64,000 bases of DNA. It comes from Rhynchosporium graminicola (taxonomy: Eukaryota > Ascomycota > Leotiomycetes > Helotiales > Ploettnerulaceae). Where the stretch lies: NCBI GenBank assembly GCA_900074885.1, contig FJUW01000056.1, forward strand, positions 87,339 through 151,338, given 5' to 3'. The translations under genes were made by a program, and so were the position numbers. Of the stretch, positions 39,832 to 53,611 are shown one piece after another. Under the pieces are notes generated by a model. The model did not search any database. It was not told where the DNA came from and was given only the letters and a program-made list of their open reading frames with translations. Numbering within the stretch: position 1 is the first letter of the stretch; every line of letters begins with the position of its first letter.

Positions 39832-39892
39832 GCTTCCTTCCTTCCTTCCTTCCTTCCTTCCTTCCTTCATTCCTTCATTCCTTCCCTTCCCT
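39832..39892. repeat. (CTTC)n microsatellite
   Basis: About 60 bp of CTTC tetramers, with two ATTC variants near the right end. Confidence 0.9.
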
Positions 39893-41528
39893 TGACTTTT
39901 CTGCATCCCTGCTTCCCAAGATAAATAAAACAACAATGACAACGCCAAACAACTCCGCACTTTCGCCATCACTACTATCCTGGCGATCCATCAGGCTTCA
40001 GCATCCCCGATGACGCAGCTACATAAAACGAGGCTTCCAGAGCTCTTACCAGCTTGACGTCCAAAGCTGCATAAGTCCAAAGAATTCATGGAAAAATGCG
40101 GCTGCTTCCAGGGAGCCCGGACCTTCCAGCACAATAGTGGTCATGATCTGCGAGGATCCTGTCAGAAAACGGTACCTTGGAACCTTGGATTGTAGTATGC
40201 GTCAAACTGCACCGAGTTGAGTCGGGAGCGATACACAGCACTAGTTCAAGAACCGATTCGAGCCATACAAATCCCAAGTCATATCGGATCATCCACGTTA
40301 AGCGATGTTTCCAACACAAACCAGAATGCAAGCAGAGTTTGGCCCAATAATAAATCATCTGCGAAATTTAAAAACGGCTCAGATCAGGATTCCATTCTGT
40401 CAAATTTGCGGCAACCGAAGTTACCGAGTTGTCTTGACTTCGATATTTGGGCTTGGTCTATATCCCGAGACTAACACCATCGTTTGCGATCCCCCCGACC
40501 TGAAGCCAGGCTAAACGAGGTAGGTTTAGACAACCTCACGACAATTCTGCGACTTACGTACGTGTTCTTGCTGGCCGACAAGATGGCGATACGATGACAA
40601 CTATCTGTGACCCATACACTACCACTTCTCGATGCTCCATCGGTAAGAACATCATTCTAGGTAGATAAGCGTATTTTGGCATGCTGTTTCTTCTTTCTTC
40701 ACCTCAAGCATTCATTAAATCTCCCCCTCCTTTCCTTCTTCCCTCCCTCCTCTTTCCAAAATCAGTAGAACGTATACCTACCGATCTTCTTGCACACTCA
40801 CTCACTCACTCTCCTCTTCCATATGAGCCCTTAGCTAGACACGTCCGTCCGTCCCCATGCCCTGCCGAGGCGTACGGCTGCGGTATACCTCCGACGGACG
40901 TAAATCCCTATCATCAAAATCTTCGCTCTCCTCATATATCGTACGATGCCATGACATAGACCACCCACCTGATTTTGGATTCGTCGGACTCCCTCCCGGA
41001 GAGTATGATGAATTCTGTCGGTCCGGAAGATAAGCGATAGATTCATCGCATCATACCTTACTCGGACGTGTTTTCCACCAAATACAGTACTTTCTGTGTT
41101 CCTCACATCTCTGAGTGATACCAAGTATCAACTCCTGCTCTACTTCGAAGGCCGTCTTTTTTCAAGAAAGAGTTGTCGTGTCCCTTGCCAGGTGCTTGAT
41201 TTGATAAAACAAGCCTGCAAAATCATGAAATTTCACTTCATGTTGCATCTCAAAGAAAGACAGTCGTTTTGGAAGAAAGTGATTAAATGATGTCATGTTG
41301 AGTCTAAGCAACGCGATCGTCAGAGCGAGATAACCCCTCCGCAAACAAAGCTCGTCTCATGTCCCAACGCACTAGCAAAATAATTTACCACCCAAGCTCC
41401 TCATGGTCATTTAGATCACCTCGTGCCGCTCATATCTACTTGAATATTCCTCTCCCTTCGATGTCCATCTCGCCACCTTCTCATCATGACCATCACGACA
41501 TTCAAAAATCTCTCTGCTCCTCACCTGC

Positions 41529-44500
41529 TCAAGGAATCCCAATAATCTGCTTGGCGAAATTGACACCTGGCAGAGAAACGCCCGGACTCTTCTCATTATC
41601 CCACTGCGAGCAGACAATAATATGTTCCCACGCCTTGCCATCCTTCATCATCCTGCGATACCATTGCGAAGTCGGCTCAAAGGTTTGGATCATTATACCT
41701 GACTCTGATGCTCCGCCATTTCCATGTTCCGTTCGTTCCTGAACACCTTCATGTCGCTCGTGTTGGAAGGTTACTTTGTTGCCGTAATTCGGCTCGTCAG
41801 CAGAGCCCACGGACATCTGATCTGGGGACATGATAAGACTTGTTCGGCGACTCGCGTCTCGAGAACTAGGGTCCAGTTGTGGTGACAGGATGTCTTCTCT
41901 TTGAGGCGAGAATGTATAGGATCTCCGGCATTCGGAGACAGCAGAGACAGGAACTTCCTTAGCACGTTGTAGATCCGCATCTCCAACCCTCAGAGGAGGA
42001 AGGACGCCTAAAGGTTTTACTGGGTTGATCAGACTAGGACCCCCTCTCAAGACATCTGGAATTTTCGCGTCCCACTGCTCTTCTCTGCATAATTGCTGAG
42101 CTTTCACGAGATCCTGCTTGGCCTTTACGAGAATTCGTTGAGCATCCTTTATTGCCAATCCGAATTCTGCCACAAGCAGCAGCACTTCTGTGGGGAGACT
42201 AGGGCTGATACCGTGCCCTGGGCTGCCCGAAGTAGGTGTGTCTCCCAAATCCATGGATACGTCTGAATCCTCGGCTCTGCATTCAAATTCCCCTGTAGGT
42301 TGGGCCTTGATGTCACCGGCTGCTTCCATACACTCGGGAGCGGCAGCTTCTTTCATTCTCGAGGCCAATTTGGCATTGGCAGAGTTCGTGCCGACAACAA
42401 CGAATTTCCTGTACGAATCCAGCTTCAGCATGGACCATCCAGCAAACCAGTTGATCAATCCCTCCTCGTCGTCTGGGTCTATCCCACCCGGTGCTTGTAC
42501 CAATGGGCTTTCATTATCGTCGTTGTGATCTGATTCCGAGTCTGAATCTAAGTCGTAAGCATGGCGCTGTTGCCATGTAAGAAGAGTCTTAAGGAGCTTG
42601 TAACGTGTCTCGCAATGACCGTAGCTCAGTTTCTTCTCATGTAATATCGGGTCCTTCGCAGGTGAATCTCTGTGCTGTTTTTCAAAGACTTCCTTTTCCT
42701 TGGCCTTCGAATTTGCAAGGTCTAGGAGGTAGGATGTAAAATTGTGACAGACTACTAGTTTCCATGTGCCGGGAATGGCGGCAGCAAACTTGGATTTAGA
42801 AGGTCCCAAGAACCAATTCAGGATCGTGCTCGAGTGCTCGGGTTCGGCTATCAAGAAGCTAGGAGTGAGAAGGATAGCACATCCGTGGGGGAATAGACGA
42901 GTGAATTTAAGCCTTCCGACATTCGTCTGAGGGCCAGAATAAACAGAATGGAATAGTGGATATAGAGAAGTCGAATCAGAGACATTCCACCAGATTATAC
43001 CTCCCTGCTTTATGACATGCTTGAGATGAGGTACCTGGTGCAAGCTTGCAGCCATGGATTCGTGAACGAAAATGACGGCCTTTGGAGTTTTCATAGTGGT
43101 ATAAGTTTTCACAAAGCAATCCCATGCGCCTTCGGCAAGGCTGTCGAAGACTTTGGACTCCGCATGCGACGCTAATATCCATGCGGAAAAGTATTTTAGC
43201 ATCTGCTTCTCTGAAATTGGAAACAAAAGGAAAAAGTTGTATGGATTCTCCTTTTCCGAACATGGCGGCAGTAAATTCTTGAGGCGCAGACCGTGAAGCT
43301 TGGCTGCTAGCAGTGTTCTGTATGGCTCAGCATAAACTTGTTCAGCTGGCACGTGTCGATTACCAGGCTCAAGATTGTGTTCGAAGAGAAAGTATCGCAA
43401 TCGCGATTTGATATTAGCCGGCTGTTCAAGAAAGCCCCATTCTTCCTTTTGGCCCGGGAAGATGAGAATAGCAAAATACGTGAAAATTGACATCAACCCA
43501 CTTGCCCGAAGAACCATTTCTTCCACGATATGATCAATGAGCTTGAGCAGCTTTGAGTCATTAGGGTCCGCCGGTTGAAGAGAGCCGTGGTGAAGTATGC
43601 GGCGTTGGAAGTATCCCTGTCGTGCTTGGAAATCTTGTGCCAGGCAGATGTGATCCAGAACGATTTCAGCTGTGGAGGCAAATTCTTGTTTCCAAGGGGT
43701 ATGGTCGGACTGGTCAATATTCCCAACATCAAACAGTGCACGTTGCATCCTATCGGACCCAAAGGATATATCTTTAGCGTTCGCACCGAGTGCCTTCAAT
43801 GCCTTCTGTGACTTGTCTTGTTTGTATTCGTCTAGTGTCCTCTTTCGTCTCACCACAGTATTGGATCGGGTAGCACTGTCTGATCCTTGCTGGCCAACAT
43901 CAGGCTGTGTAACCTTAGGCTCCAACATATCAATATCCGCACCAGGAGAAGATACGGCGGCATATCCGGAACTGTCTCCTCTCGTCATACGATTGAGCGG
44001 CAGCGGCGCCGAGTTCGGAGCAGAGGCTTTGCCATCATCATGAGCATCGTCCGTAATCAAGTTCACATCATCTGATCTCGAAGTGTTGCTGCGCAAGGGG
44101 CTTTCATGAAGATTGAAACAATCCGAGCCATACTGGCAATAACCTTGTTGCCAGTATCTACACACTTTTTTCGTACTTTTCCAGCCTCCTTGCTTCGGCT
44201 CATCGCTGAGATTCGCTGGATCATCATTTGCGAATCTGACCCGCTTCCTTCCTGGTGCTGTGGGCGCAGAGAATCCCCTATCGTCTTCTTCAACCAGCAA
44301 CCTCGATTTTTCAGAAAGAGGAAGTCTCGGATCGGGTGCTATAGGTAGATTGGGGTCTTTGCTGTGCAGATATATGCAATCATCGCGTTTATAGCAGAAA
44401 CCATCCCTAGAATAAAAGTAGCAAATAGCATTGAGTGGGTTGCGAGGATCCCAAGTAGGTCTGAAGGGCGGTAATGTAACTGAACTGGTACGCGTGTTCA

Positions 44501-47372
44501 GGGACATTGAGTCGGGCTGGATTAATGAATTTAAAAGATCATCCGGCTTCGAACAATCGTCCTGTGGCAGATCTTCAAAATACCTGTCCCTAAATGATTT
44601 GGAGTCGGATCGCATTGTCTTTGGCTCATCATTGATAGAAATAGATCGACGCGGTGCACCTGCAGGACTGTGATTTGGATGATCAGATACCGTAGTACGC
44701 GACATCCTATGCATGAACCAACAATCAAGATAATGGCAATTTCCATTCGCCCAATCAAGGCAAGTAGTCTCTCTCCTGATTTCCCTTTGTATATCTGGCG
44801 AAGGAGCTATAGGTAGGCTTGGATCTGAATTGTGGTAGTATTTGCAATTATGACCTTTGCTACAATGTCCCAACGAATTCCAAAAATGACATATTGCGTG
44901 TTCTGAATTGTATGGGTCCCACGGCGGTCTTGCTAATGGGTCTTTGGAAGAACCGTTTCTTGACTGTGTTGACTTGACGTGGGACGGCGAACCAATGCAA
45001 GGTATCGAAGGGAGTTTCGTCGATTGGAATGGTTGGTTTCGGCTCTGCACCGCATCCATATTCGACTTGTTACAAACTGGCGGAGAAGCGGGTCTCCAGC
45101 TTGAACCGCCCCTGTAGTCTAGACACCCCTTTGGCGCAGAGGCTATCGACGTCCCCTTCTCGTAACGATGCAAATAGTGGCAGTCATCACCTCTCCTACA
45201 AGGGGCATTCGCAGAACTCAATTGAGCCCGGTTCCAGAAGTAGCAGGTAGCGCGAACAGGGCGTTTTTCGCTAGCTCCGACCGAATCTCGTCCGAATGGG
45301 ATACTATTTGATTTGCTGGACGGCTCCTTAGCTGCGACAGGTTCCTGCCATGGTGGTAAAATATCAGGATTATCGTGATGCGATTCATCATCGTAATCCA
45401 TAGGCATGGGTGAATCTTGTTGTGCTTGCTCTTGGGCTAACACCGGCGATGAAGGTGAAGCTAGTGACTTTTCATCCTTTTCTACCCAGCCAGGTGGTGG
45501 TCCACTAATCGGGGCTCCGTCCTCGTAAGAATGTAGCCGGGAACATTCCTCCCCATTACCGCACTGGGGTCTGCGATGATCCTTCTGGTGCCGGTCCCAG
45601 AAGAAGCATACCTCTAAGCAATATGATATTAGCAACTGCATATTTTGCCAGACAAAGTAGGTCTCAAACTGAATGAGTATCTTTCCCACGTACCAGGTCC
45701 TGAGTAACCTTGCTCAACCCAGCCAAGCGGTGGACCACTAATCGGGGCCCCAGGCTCGTAGTAGTGAAGACGTTCGCAAGTGTACGGATTGATACAGTCG
45801 GGATTGTGCTTGTTCATCTGTTTTCTATGCCAAAAGAAGCATACCTCGCGCCCCGACTTCAGCTGATTCTGCTGGTACACTGGAGCCGGAATTGCCTTTG
45901 CAACTGATAATCGAGGTGGAACAAATAGTTCGCTGGTAGGCGGTTCGGACTCGGCTTGCTCCCTTGCATTCCGCAGTGCAGAAGGATCAACACGCGGTAC
46001 CGATTTCGATGGATCCATAAGGCCACCTGGGAGTTTTGTAATATCGGGGGCACGGTCGGCAACTGCTCTGCCTTGCACATAAGCTTTGTATCCTAACCGC
46101 ATAGTACTGTATGGCTTTGGTGCCTTCGATGGATCCGTGGATGTGTCAAGGAGCTAATTCCCGAGGTCAGCCGAGTTCGTTTTGTTCCCTGGAAATTTGA
46201 AAGCTGCTCACAGTCGGTCGTGTCCTTAATGGCTCTTTGGACCTGAAAACATTACCGAAATTCAGTCCTCCTCTAGTAGCCCCTTTCCCGCCTCGAACTG
46301 ATGGGCGTGGACGTGGTGGTAAATTTTCATCTGTAACTCTACCAGCCGGTTGGAGAGGTTGGTGTGGTCTTGCTACGCTTTCTGCGGGTTTGCGCTGCTG
46401 GACTGGAGTCCCATTTGACGATGAGGGACGCTGTTGATTCGTAAAGGCTTTCCTTGTAACCAAGGGCATATCATCTGATGACGTTTCTGAGTGACTGCGG
46501 CTGGGCTTTTGTGTCTTTAATTGTATCAGCTTTGGACGAACACAGTATGGTGGACGAAATTTGAAGGCCCCCGATCAAGAGAAAGCACATAGACATGAGG
46601 ATTTGAATGATGAGATGGATGGCAGGAATACACACTTGCTTGTTAGAGTGCTGGGCAGGCTTAGCAGTTACTTGTCGCCTAGCTTTCCTTTCAATCTCTG
46701 CATCTAAATCAGACAGATTGTCGTCTATGGGGCCTACAGCTTTAATCGGTCTTCTGACCGGCTTTGTCACTGAGGTTGTATGCTTCTTTGCGCTATTCAG
46801 CTTCATACCTGGAGCATTCTCAATCTCGTCGAGGTACTCAAGAGCTTCACTACTCGAATCACTCGAGTTCCTCGCCGCATCTTTTCTTTGCCTCTTTCTC
46901 TCAGCCAGAGCCTCAAGTTTGGCTTTCCTAGAGCAATGTCAATACCCCGAACCAGATTCGTAGTCGTATCGAACTGAGGTAGCGATCAAAAAGCTTACTT
47001 GATCTTCTGTCTCTTAATGACCCGCCGTTGATGACGATCCGCTTTCTCATCCTCAAGCTTCTTAATGATGGCTTTCCATCTGGCAACATCATAGGGTTTA
47101 TCAAGACCCATACGCTCCCTCTCGCGTCTCTCGTGCCATTCCTTTAAAGTATCGGATCCTATATTAGACTTCGGCTCCCAAGTGTGCTTTTCTTCAGGAT
47201 AGCCTTCCCAAGAGATGAGGTAGAATTTGCCACTGGCTTCTTCTCCACTCTCTGCCAGGATCCGGTCTACTGTGAACTCGGTATCGGAATCATAAGCCTC
47301 GCTTGCCGTGGAGTTGAGCGATATATCATCATCCTCCACCATGGCTTGCGGGCGATTCGAACTTGAAGCCAT
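41529..47372 (-). CDS. Giant chromodomain protein with seven CCCH zinc fingers and a Chp1-like C-terminal region (1837 aa)
   Basis: Five exons: 47372-46999, 46927-46636, 46514-46212, 46153-45694 and 45613-41529. The start has a strong context (ACCATGGC). A chromodomain lies at 33-85 (FTVDRILAESG, YLISWEGYPEE, HTWEP) with aromatic-cage candidates Trp55 and Trp65. Seven CCCH fingers follow at about 427-453, 479-504, 600-625, 718-737, 761-778, 874-893 and 961-979. The first two are each followed by GAPISGPPxGWVE. A folded region at about 1100-1560 (VIFVHESMAASLHQVP, LFPHGCAILLTPSFLIAEPE, WKLVVCHNF) resembles the SPOC/PIN-like half of fission yeast Chp1; this comparison is from memory and unproven. 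A coiled segment and disordered tail end the protein. A role in reading methylated H3K9 and binding RNA is inferred. The exon 3 acceptor is the least certain junction. Confidence 0.85.
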
Positions 47373-48384
47373 GGTATTTGATGAAGATGATGATGTTGTT
47401 GTTGTTGCTGGTTGTCGTTGATGTTTTAATGGAGGAGAGAAAACACTAGCCAAGTCGAGGAACAGACACGCGGTCGACGACCTCAAATCGTTCTCTGGCT
47501 AAGGGTCCGGGTACCTGTCAAACGCGTTCGGTTGGTGATGTCCCTGAAACTGCTCGTACCCGCGACTTTGGAGTTACTGGATGAGCGCAAGAACCTCTTT
47601 TCCGACCGAAAGATAACTGACACAACCAGCCACAAGCCCGAAAACAAAAAGTGTAAGCTACCTAGCAGATTGAGCTCCGAGAAAAGGTCCGAGGGGGATG
47701 GGATATTCTCGACTGATTTGCCTTGTCTAGAATAATCAATCAGAATATTCGGAGCCAGCTAACCAATAGAATAGAAATATCTAACTACGCCTAGGTAAGG
47801 GTACGTAGGTAGGTAGGTAGGTAGGTAGATAGTTACCTTAAAGGAAGGTAGGTATCCTGATTGACGCGTTTCAACGTCGCACGTGATCGCAAGAGCAGAC
47901 CTCCCTCCAATCCCATCTCAGGTACGGTACATGAGGGACGGAAGGCAAGGAAAGGAATCTGTCTTCGTAGATGTTGTGATAGCGGCCTTCACTGAGATAC
48001 TTCTTTCCGTCCTGTCCTAGTAGTATAATCATTCAATCCTTGGCTCAACCACCACCTCTATTACATACCGAGGTAGATACATAGATGAAACACTCCGGAA
48101 GACCCAAAGACATGAAACCCTCACCGTAACCTTATACATAATTACCTTCCCTCCTGCCATAAATTGAATCTTGGGTAAGCAGGCCTGCACGTGGCGTGGT
48201 GCCTTGTTCTTGCCTGAGGTGTCCCATGGGCGCGCCAAGACCGGGCTTCCAATTGTGGCTGCGAACTTGCGACAACCCCAGTCCGGCCCACGTCCAGCAC
48301 AACAGTATCTCTACAGCTTCCCAAACACCTCACAACCAAAACCCTCCATTCTTCATACGCACCGCAAATCAACCCAACGTAACC
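47373..48384. promoter_or_regulatory. Shared divergent promoter region of the chromo-CCCH gene and YPT31
   Basis: A 1.0-kb stretch between divergent starts. It contains a (GTAG)n tract at about 47808-47828 and TC-rich leader sequence on both sides. The upstream extension of the chromo frame (38 codons from a TTG at 47486) is more likely leader than protein. Confidence 0.5.
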
Positions 48385-49288
<904 letters not shown>

Positions 49289-50224
49289 AGAATACCCTCT
49301 CCCCCGTTCTTTCACTTTACGCAGCTACGAGACAAACATACTCTGGTCGGTTAGTTGATGATGGTCTGATTGATAGATAACTAGGCGAAGGCGTCTGTAA
49401 AAATTTTACGATGGGAGCATACATGGGTGGAGGGAGTCTTAAAGATATCAGGTTCCGGTCTAGGATGGCTGTGCATAGGAATCTCGACTCTTGGAAGATC
49501 GTAATACTGATGGCTTTCCCGGATTATCCTTTTTCATTTTGTCGTGCGGGATGGAAGGTGGGCTCTGCTGGATTTTCATGCATTCAACGATCGCTATGGT
49601 GCCTATCAATAAATATGTCCCAATGATGCTTGTCTTGTGCAAGTTCACGACTATCCGCGTGTTCTCGAGAAGAAATTCATAGTTCCGGCATCTTCCCCAA
49701 ATCTCATATTCAAGTACTCTGACGTCTTTTCGCACCCAAGGGAATCTGGCCTGGTAGCTTGGATCACGTTATTTTTAAGCCAATAGTAATGTGTAACAAT
49801 TGAGCGTGCTGCAATATGCATTTAAATGACTGTCTTACGACCCAGCCAGCAGTCTGTTCCTCGTACGAAGCGTCAAAACCAGAAGATGATGATTGAATGT
49901 TCATCTAATCGACAGAGCCTCCTTGGCAACAACCTTCTTCTTCAATTTGAATGCACAGAATAAGTATCAACAATATTTATGCCAACGCATATGTGTTTTT
50001 GGGCAGCACAATATACAAATTGATGGTCTCCACCATCCGGACCTCCTCATCAAGACGAGGCTGATCCCTCCAGCCCCGCTAACCCCAATCCCATCAAGCT
50101 CCACGCTAAGATAGCTGTAGCGCGAATCTGCTATCTCAAAAATTATAGCAGAAATAAAGCACCTAGCTAAGTCATCCCGATTTGCGCCAACTACTATTGC
50201 AACCTCCACAAGCCCTCAAACAAG
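49289..50224. other. Intergenic between YPT31 and BRX1
   Basis: Holds the YPT31 3' region and BRX1 promoter. No gene or strong repeat is seen. Confidence 0.5.
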
Positions 50225-51421
50225 ATGGCGTCAGTATATAAATCACTATCGAAGACCAGCGGGCGGAAAGACGAGGTTACGGGCCCTGCGAATGGAATCA
50301 AGAAGAACAAACAGAGGGTGCTGATTCTTTCGTCGAGGGGGATTACTTACAGGTGAGGAGAATTCTCGAAGCTGCTTGTTGCAATTGAAAAGCATCGGTT
50401 GAGATTGTAATGAGATAGAAACGATGGAATGGAATTAGAGACTAATGAGAGGCTTTCTACAGACATCGCCATCTTCTCAACGATCTAGCATCCCTCCTAC
50501 CCCACGGCCGCAAAGACGCAAAGCTCGATACGAAATCAAAGCTCTACCAGTTGAACGAGCTGGCCGAGTTGTACAATTGCAACAATGTGTTTTTCTTCGA
50601 GGCGAGAAAGGGGAAGGATTTGTATTTGTGGATGAGCAAGGCGCCGAATGGACCCACTGTGAAGATGCATATGCAGAATTGTACGTCGAACACATCCTCC
50701 CTTCAATTTTTACCTTCCGCCGTCCACTTTTACTCCAAACGCGGGGTTGAACACAGGATAGTATTGTGATCGGGATTGGGATCTGGTGCGTTCAGAACTG
50801 GAACTGACAGACTATATAGTACACACAATGGAAGAACTCCACTTCACAGGCAACTGCCTCAAAGGATCCCGACCCATCCTCTCCTTCGACGCCCATTTCG
50901 ATTCCGAACCCCATCTCCGCGTTCTCAAAGAACTCTTCCTACACATCTTCGGCGTTCCAAAAGGCGCTCGTAAATCAAAACCCTTCATCGACCACGTAAT
51001 GGGCTTCACTCTCGCCGACGGCAAGATCTGGATACGAAACTACCAGATCTCCGAAACGGAGACGTCAAAACTGCCCCCTTCTACCACCTCCGATGACACA
51101 CCTGCGCCTAGAGTCAAGCAAAAGAACACGAAGGGAACCGAGACAGAGGTTTCACTAGTGGAGATTGGACCGAGATTTGTGCTAACGCCTATTGTTATCC
51201 AAGAGGGTAGTTTTGGAGGCCCGATCATCTATGAGAATAAAGAGTTTGTTAGCCCGAACCAGGTCAGAAGTGAAATTCGCCAGAAGAAGGCCGGGAGGTA
51301 TACTGCGAGAGCTGAGCAAGGGGTTGAAAGGCTGGCGAAGAAGGGCGAGTTGGGTCTTAGGACTTCTGGAGGTAGGAAGCAGAAGGTTGATGAGTTGGAC
51401 ACGAAGCAACTGTTTGCTTAA
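50225..51421 (+). CDS. BRX1: Ribosome biogenesis protein Brx1, Brix domain (315 aa)
   Basis: Three exons: 50225-50352, 50463-50680 and 50820-51421. The basic N-terminus (SLSKTSGRKDEV, then GIKKNKQRVLILSSRGITYRHRHLLNDLASLLPHGRKDAKLD) leads into the Brix fold. Brix-fold motifs include LYQLNELAELYNCNNVFFFEARKGKDLYLWMSKAPNGPTVKMHMQN, FTGNCLKGSRPILSFD, FGVPKGARKSKPFIDHVMGFTLADGKIWIRNYQI and LVEIGPRFVLTPIVIQEGSFGGP. A basic C-terminus follows. Brx1 is a nucleolar factor in 60S subunit assembly that binds rRNA. The second intron (139 nt) ends at TATATAG, giving HMQNLHTMEELHFTGN. Length fits the family. Confident. Confidence 0.94.
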
Positions 51422-53611
51422 GTGGATGGGGGAACGGGAGGGAGGGCGAGAAGAGGGAGAGGCATGGATGGTGTTTGGTGTTCATGGAAATTCATTTGCT
51501 TGCTTGCTTGCTTGCTTGCTCTGTGATGGTAGGAATGGGTGGGAAACGAACAGTATTGAATAATTGCTCACACCCCATCGAACGAAGATATCCGTGCCAG
51601 GATCGCCAACAGAAGCCGTGAGCGAGGTCGAAGTCGTACAAACATTCCACAACTGATCTGATCAATACACAAGCCATTAACCACCCAGTCTATAACAGCC
51701 CTTCTATTCTCTCGCAGCCCTTCATTACTCACTCCCTCATTCACTTACACCGGCTAAGGTATCTTTTCTTACCGCTTCGCTTCGCTTCATTCCTATCAGC
51801 CCTTCGTAAGGTACCCACCCACCTATCTAACACCACATTTCCAATCTCAGGTATAAGTACCACCAACACCAACCTAACACTGACACTCCACACCCAACCT
51901 GACCCAACCCAACCCAACCCTTCCTCCTATCACCCAATCTAATCTAATCCAGCATCCCGTCCTTCTCAACTCAACCATGAATAGAACTTCCCCATATGCC
52001 CTCCCTGCCCACCTACCTACCTTTTACATTACCTCACGTCCTATAACAACTCTCGGTCCTCTCATCCACGGTACGCCAGGGGGATGTTTTCTTCCTTCCT
52101 TCCTTTCTTCCTTCCTTCCTTTCTTCCTTCCTTCCTTCCTTCATTCAACTCATACCCACCTGCTACCTTGCTACTGATTTACTTTACCTGGATAGACAAG
52201 TAGGTAGGTAGGTCGGAAGGTATGCGTGCATGTGAATGTTTTGTTGCACATCGCACTCCCGAGCGATGTCGGCGTTCTGTGTACGCTCGCTTACTGTACC
52301 TACCCACTCCTCCTCCTCCTCCTCCTTCCTCCCTTTCACCTCGCCTTGTCTGTCTGTTTTGCCTCGTCCTCCAAACTCTTCCCAGTCACATTAAATCAAA
52401 TCAAAATTGTGAAAGGTGCCCTATCCGCGCCAGTAGATGTGTGCTTATCAGGAAATGCGTTGTTATAGATAGAAGGTAATTCTAATTGACTTCTTTGGTT
52501 GGGTAGGTAGATATGTGTGACACAGCGCCACATCTTCCGCTCTCGCTGACCCGAGTAAAAGATGAAGCGCGGTGAAACTGTATAGATAAGGTAGGCTAAG
52601 GTAAGGTAAGGGAGGGTCAGCTGGGCGGTGTCTACGGCACGCGCATTGTGCGGAATGGAGTGGGACGGAATGAGAGGGAGGTTTATGTGGAGAGAAACCG
52701 TTCACGGAAAACAAACAAATTCTTTCATACTGAAGCTCGAACGGATAGAATGTCAGAACGCAAAGGTAGGTGATAATTTCCAACGCCATCCCTCTCCGGT
52801 AGGTAAGTTCGTACCGTATCCCGCCATGCAATACATGCTTCTCTCTCCTCGAGAGGTACTCTTTCTTGGAAGAGCAGGGAACGTACAGGAGAGTACCTAG
52901 ATGTGTACGTACCTATTGATATCAACAGAGGGCATGACATTTCTTTCATCGCACAGGAGCGAGTCAGTGGCGAGTGGCAAGTGGCAAGTGCCTATAGACT
53001 ATGAAGTAAGTAAGTACATAGAGTCAATCCAAATCCCCATTTTCCCTCCTTCGAGAAAATGATAGTCGATAGTCTACATCACTCACTCACTCACTTACCC
53101 TTTCCTCCCTACACACACTTCGCAAGATCTTGTTGATCATCAATAGAGAGTAGAGTGCCTTTCGGGAATTACGATGATAATGGTCACATCAAGACAGCGC
53201 ATATGAACCCTTTCCTCTGTGTCTTACCCAGTAAAAATCTTTACGAAGAGAAAGTTGAGCCTAACAACCAGATTCACCCGTATTTCACACCTCAGAAGCT
53301 ATCGTATCAATTTGTAGACAGAAGATTCGCTTAGCTGTGTTGAATCACTCACGATGAATATGCAACCGACCACTCGTCCTCGCACTGAACATTCACTATG
53401 CCGCCATTGCCAACAAAATATAATCAATGCATCTCGCTTCGGGTAATTTTCGCAAGAGGGGAGGCCAGCGCAGCTTCAAGAATCATTAGGTGAGTTGCAG
53501 GGTCTTTGACATTTGTGACCTCGTTATCTTATGCCAGCTTTTCATTCAGGAGCATCACAATCTCTGCGCAATATCCTTCCGATCCGTCACCAGAAGACAT
53601 AAGCAAGGGCA
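51422..53611. other. Intergenic stretch of 2.2 kb with microsatellites
   Basis: No gene is supported. It contains (CTTG)n at about 51495-51521, a CTTC/CTTTC tract at about 52091-52142, a GTAG tract at about 52198-52212 and a CTC trinucleotide run at about 52306-52324. It also holds an outlying desert motif at 52239-52256. Confidence 0.5.
52239..52256 (-). repeat. Outlying copy of the 18-bp motif
   Basis: The plus strand reads TTTTGTTGCACATCGCAC followed by TCCCGAGC. This matches both the core and the right flank of the minus-oriented copy at 8900-8925, so the repeat extends beyond 18 bp. Confidence 0.7.

Larger units (their letters stand above)
37319..41528. other. Long intergenic stretch of 4.2 kb
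   Basis: It lies between the 3' end of ATP2 and the 3' end of the chromo-CCCH gene. Frames of up to 134 codons occur (for example 39228-39584 minus and 38136-38540 plus), but none has a domain or clear splice context. A short outlier of the desert motif is at 38818-38832 and a CTTC microsatellite at 39832-39892. I cannot support a gene here, though an unspliced lineage-specific one could be missed. Confidence 0.45.

Noticed and set aside
39228..39972. Minus-strand frames of 117-118 codons
   Set aside because: The second runs through a CTTC microsatellite (as KEGRKEGRKEG), and neither has splice context or a domain.
47373..47486. 38-codon N-terminal extension of the chromodomain protein
   Set aside because: It would start at TTG; the ATG at 47372 has a strong context and precedes the conserved region.
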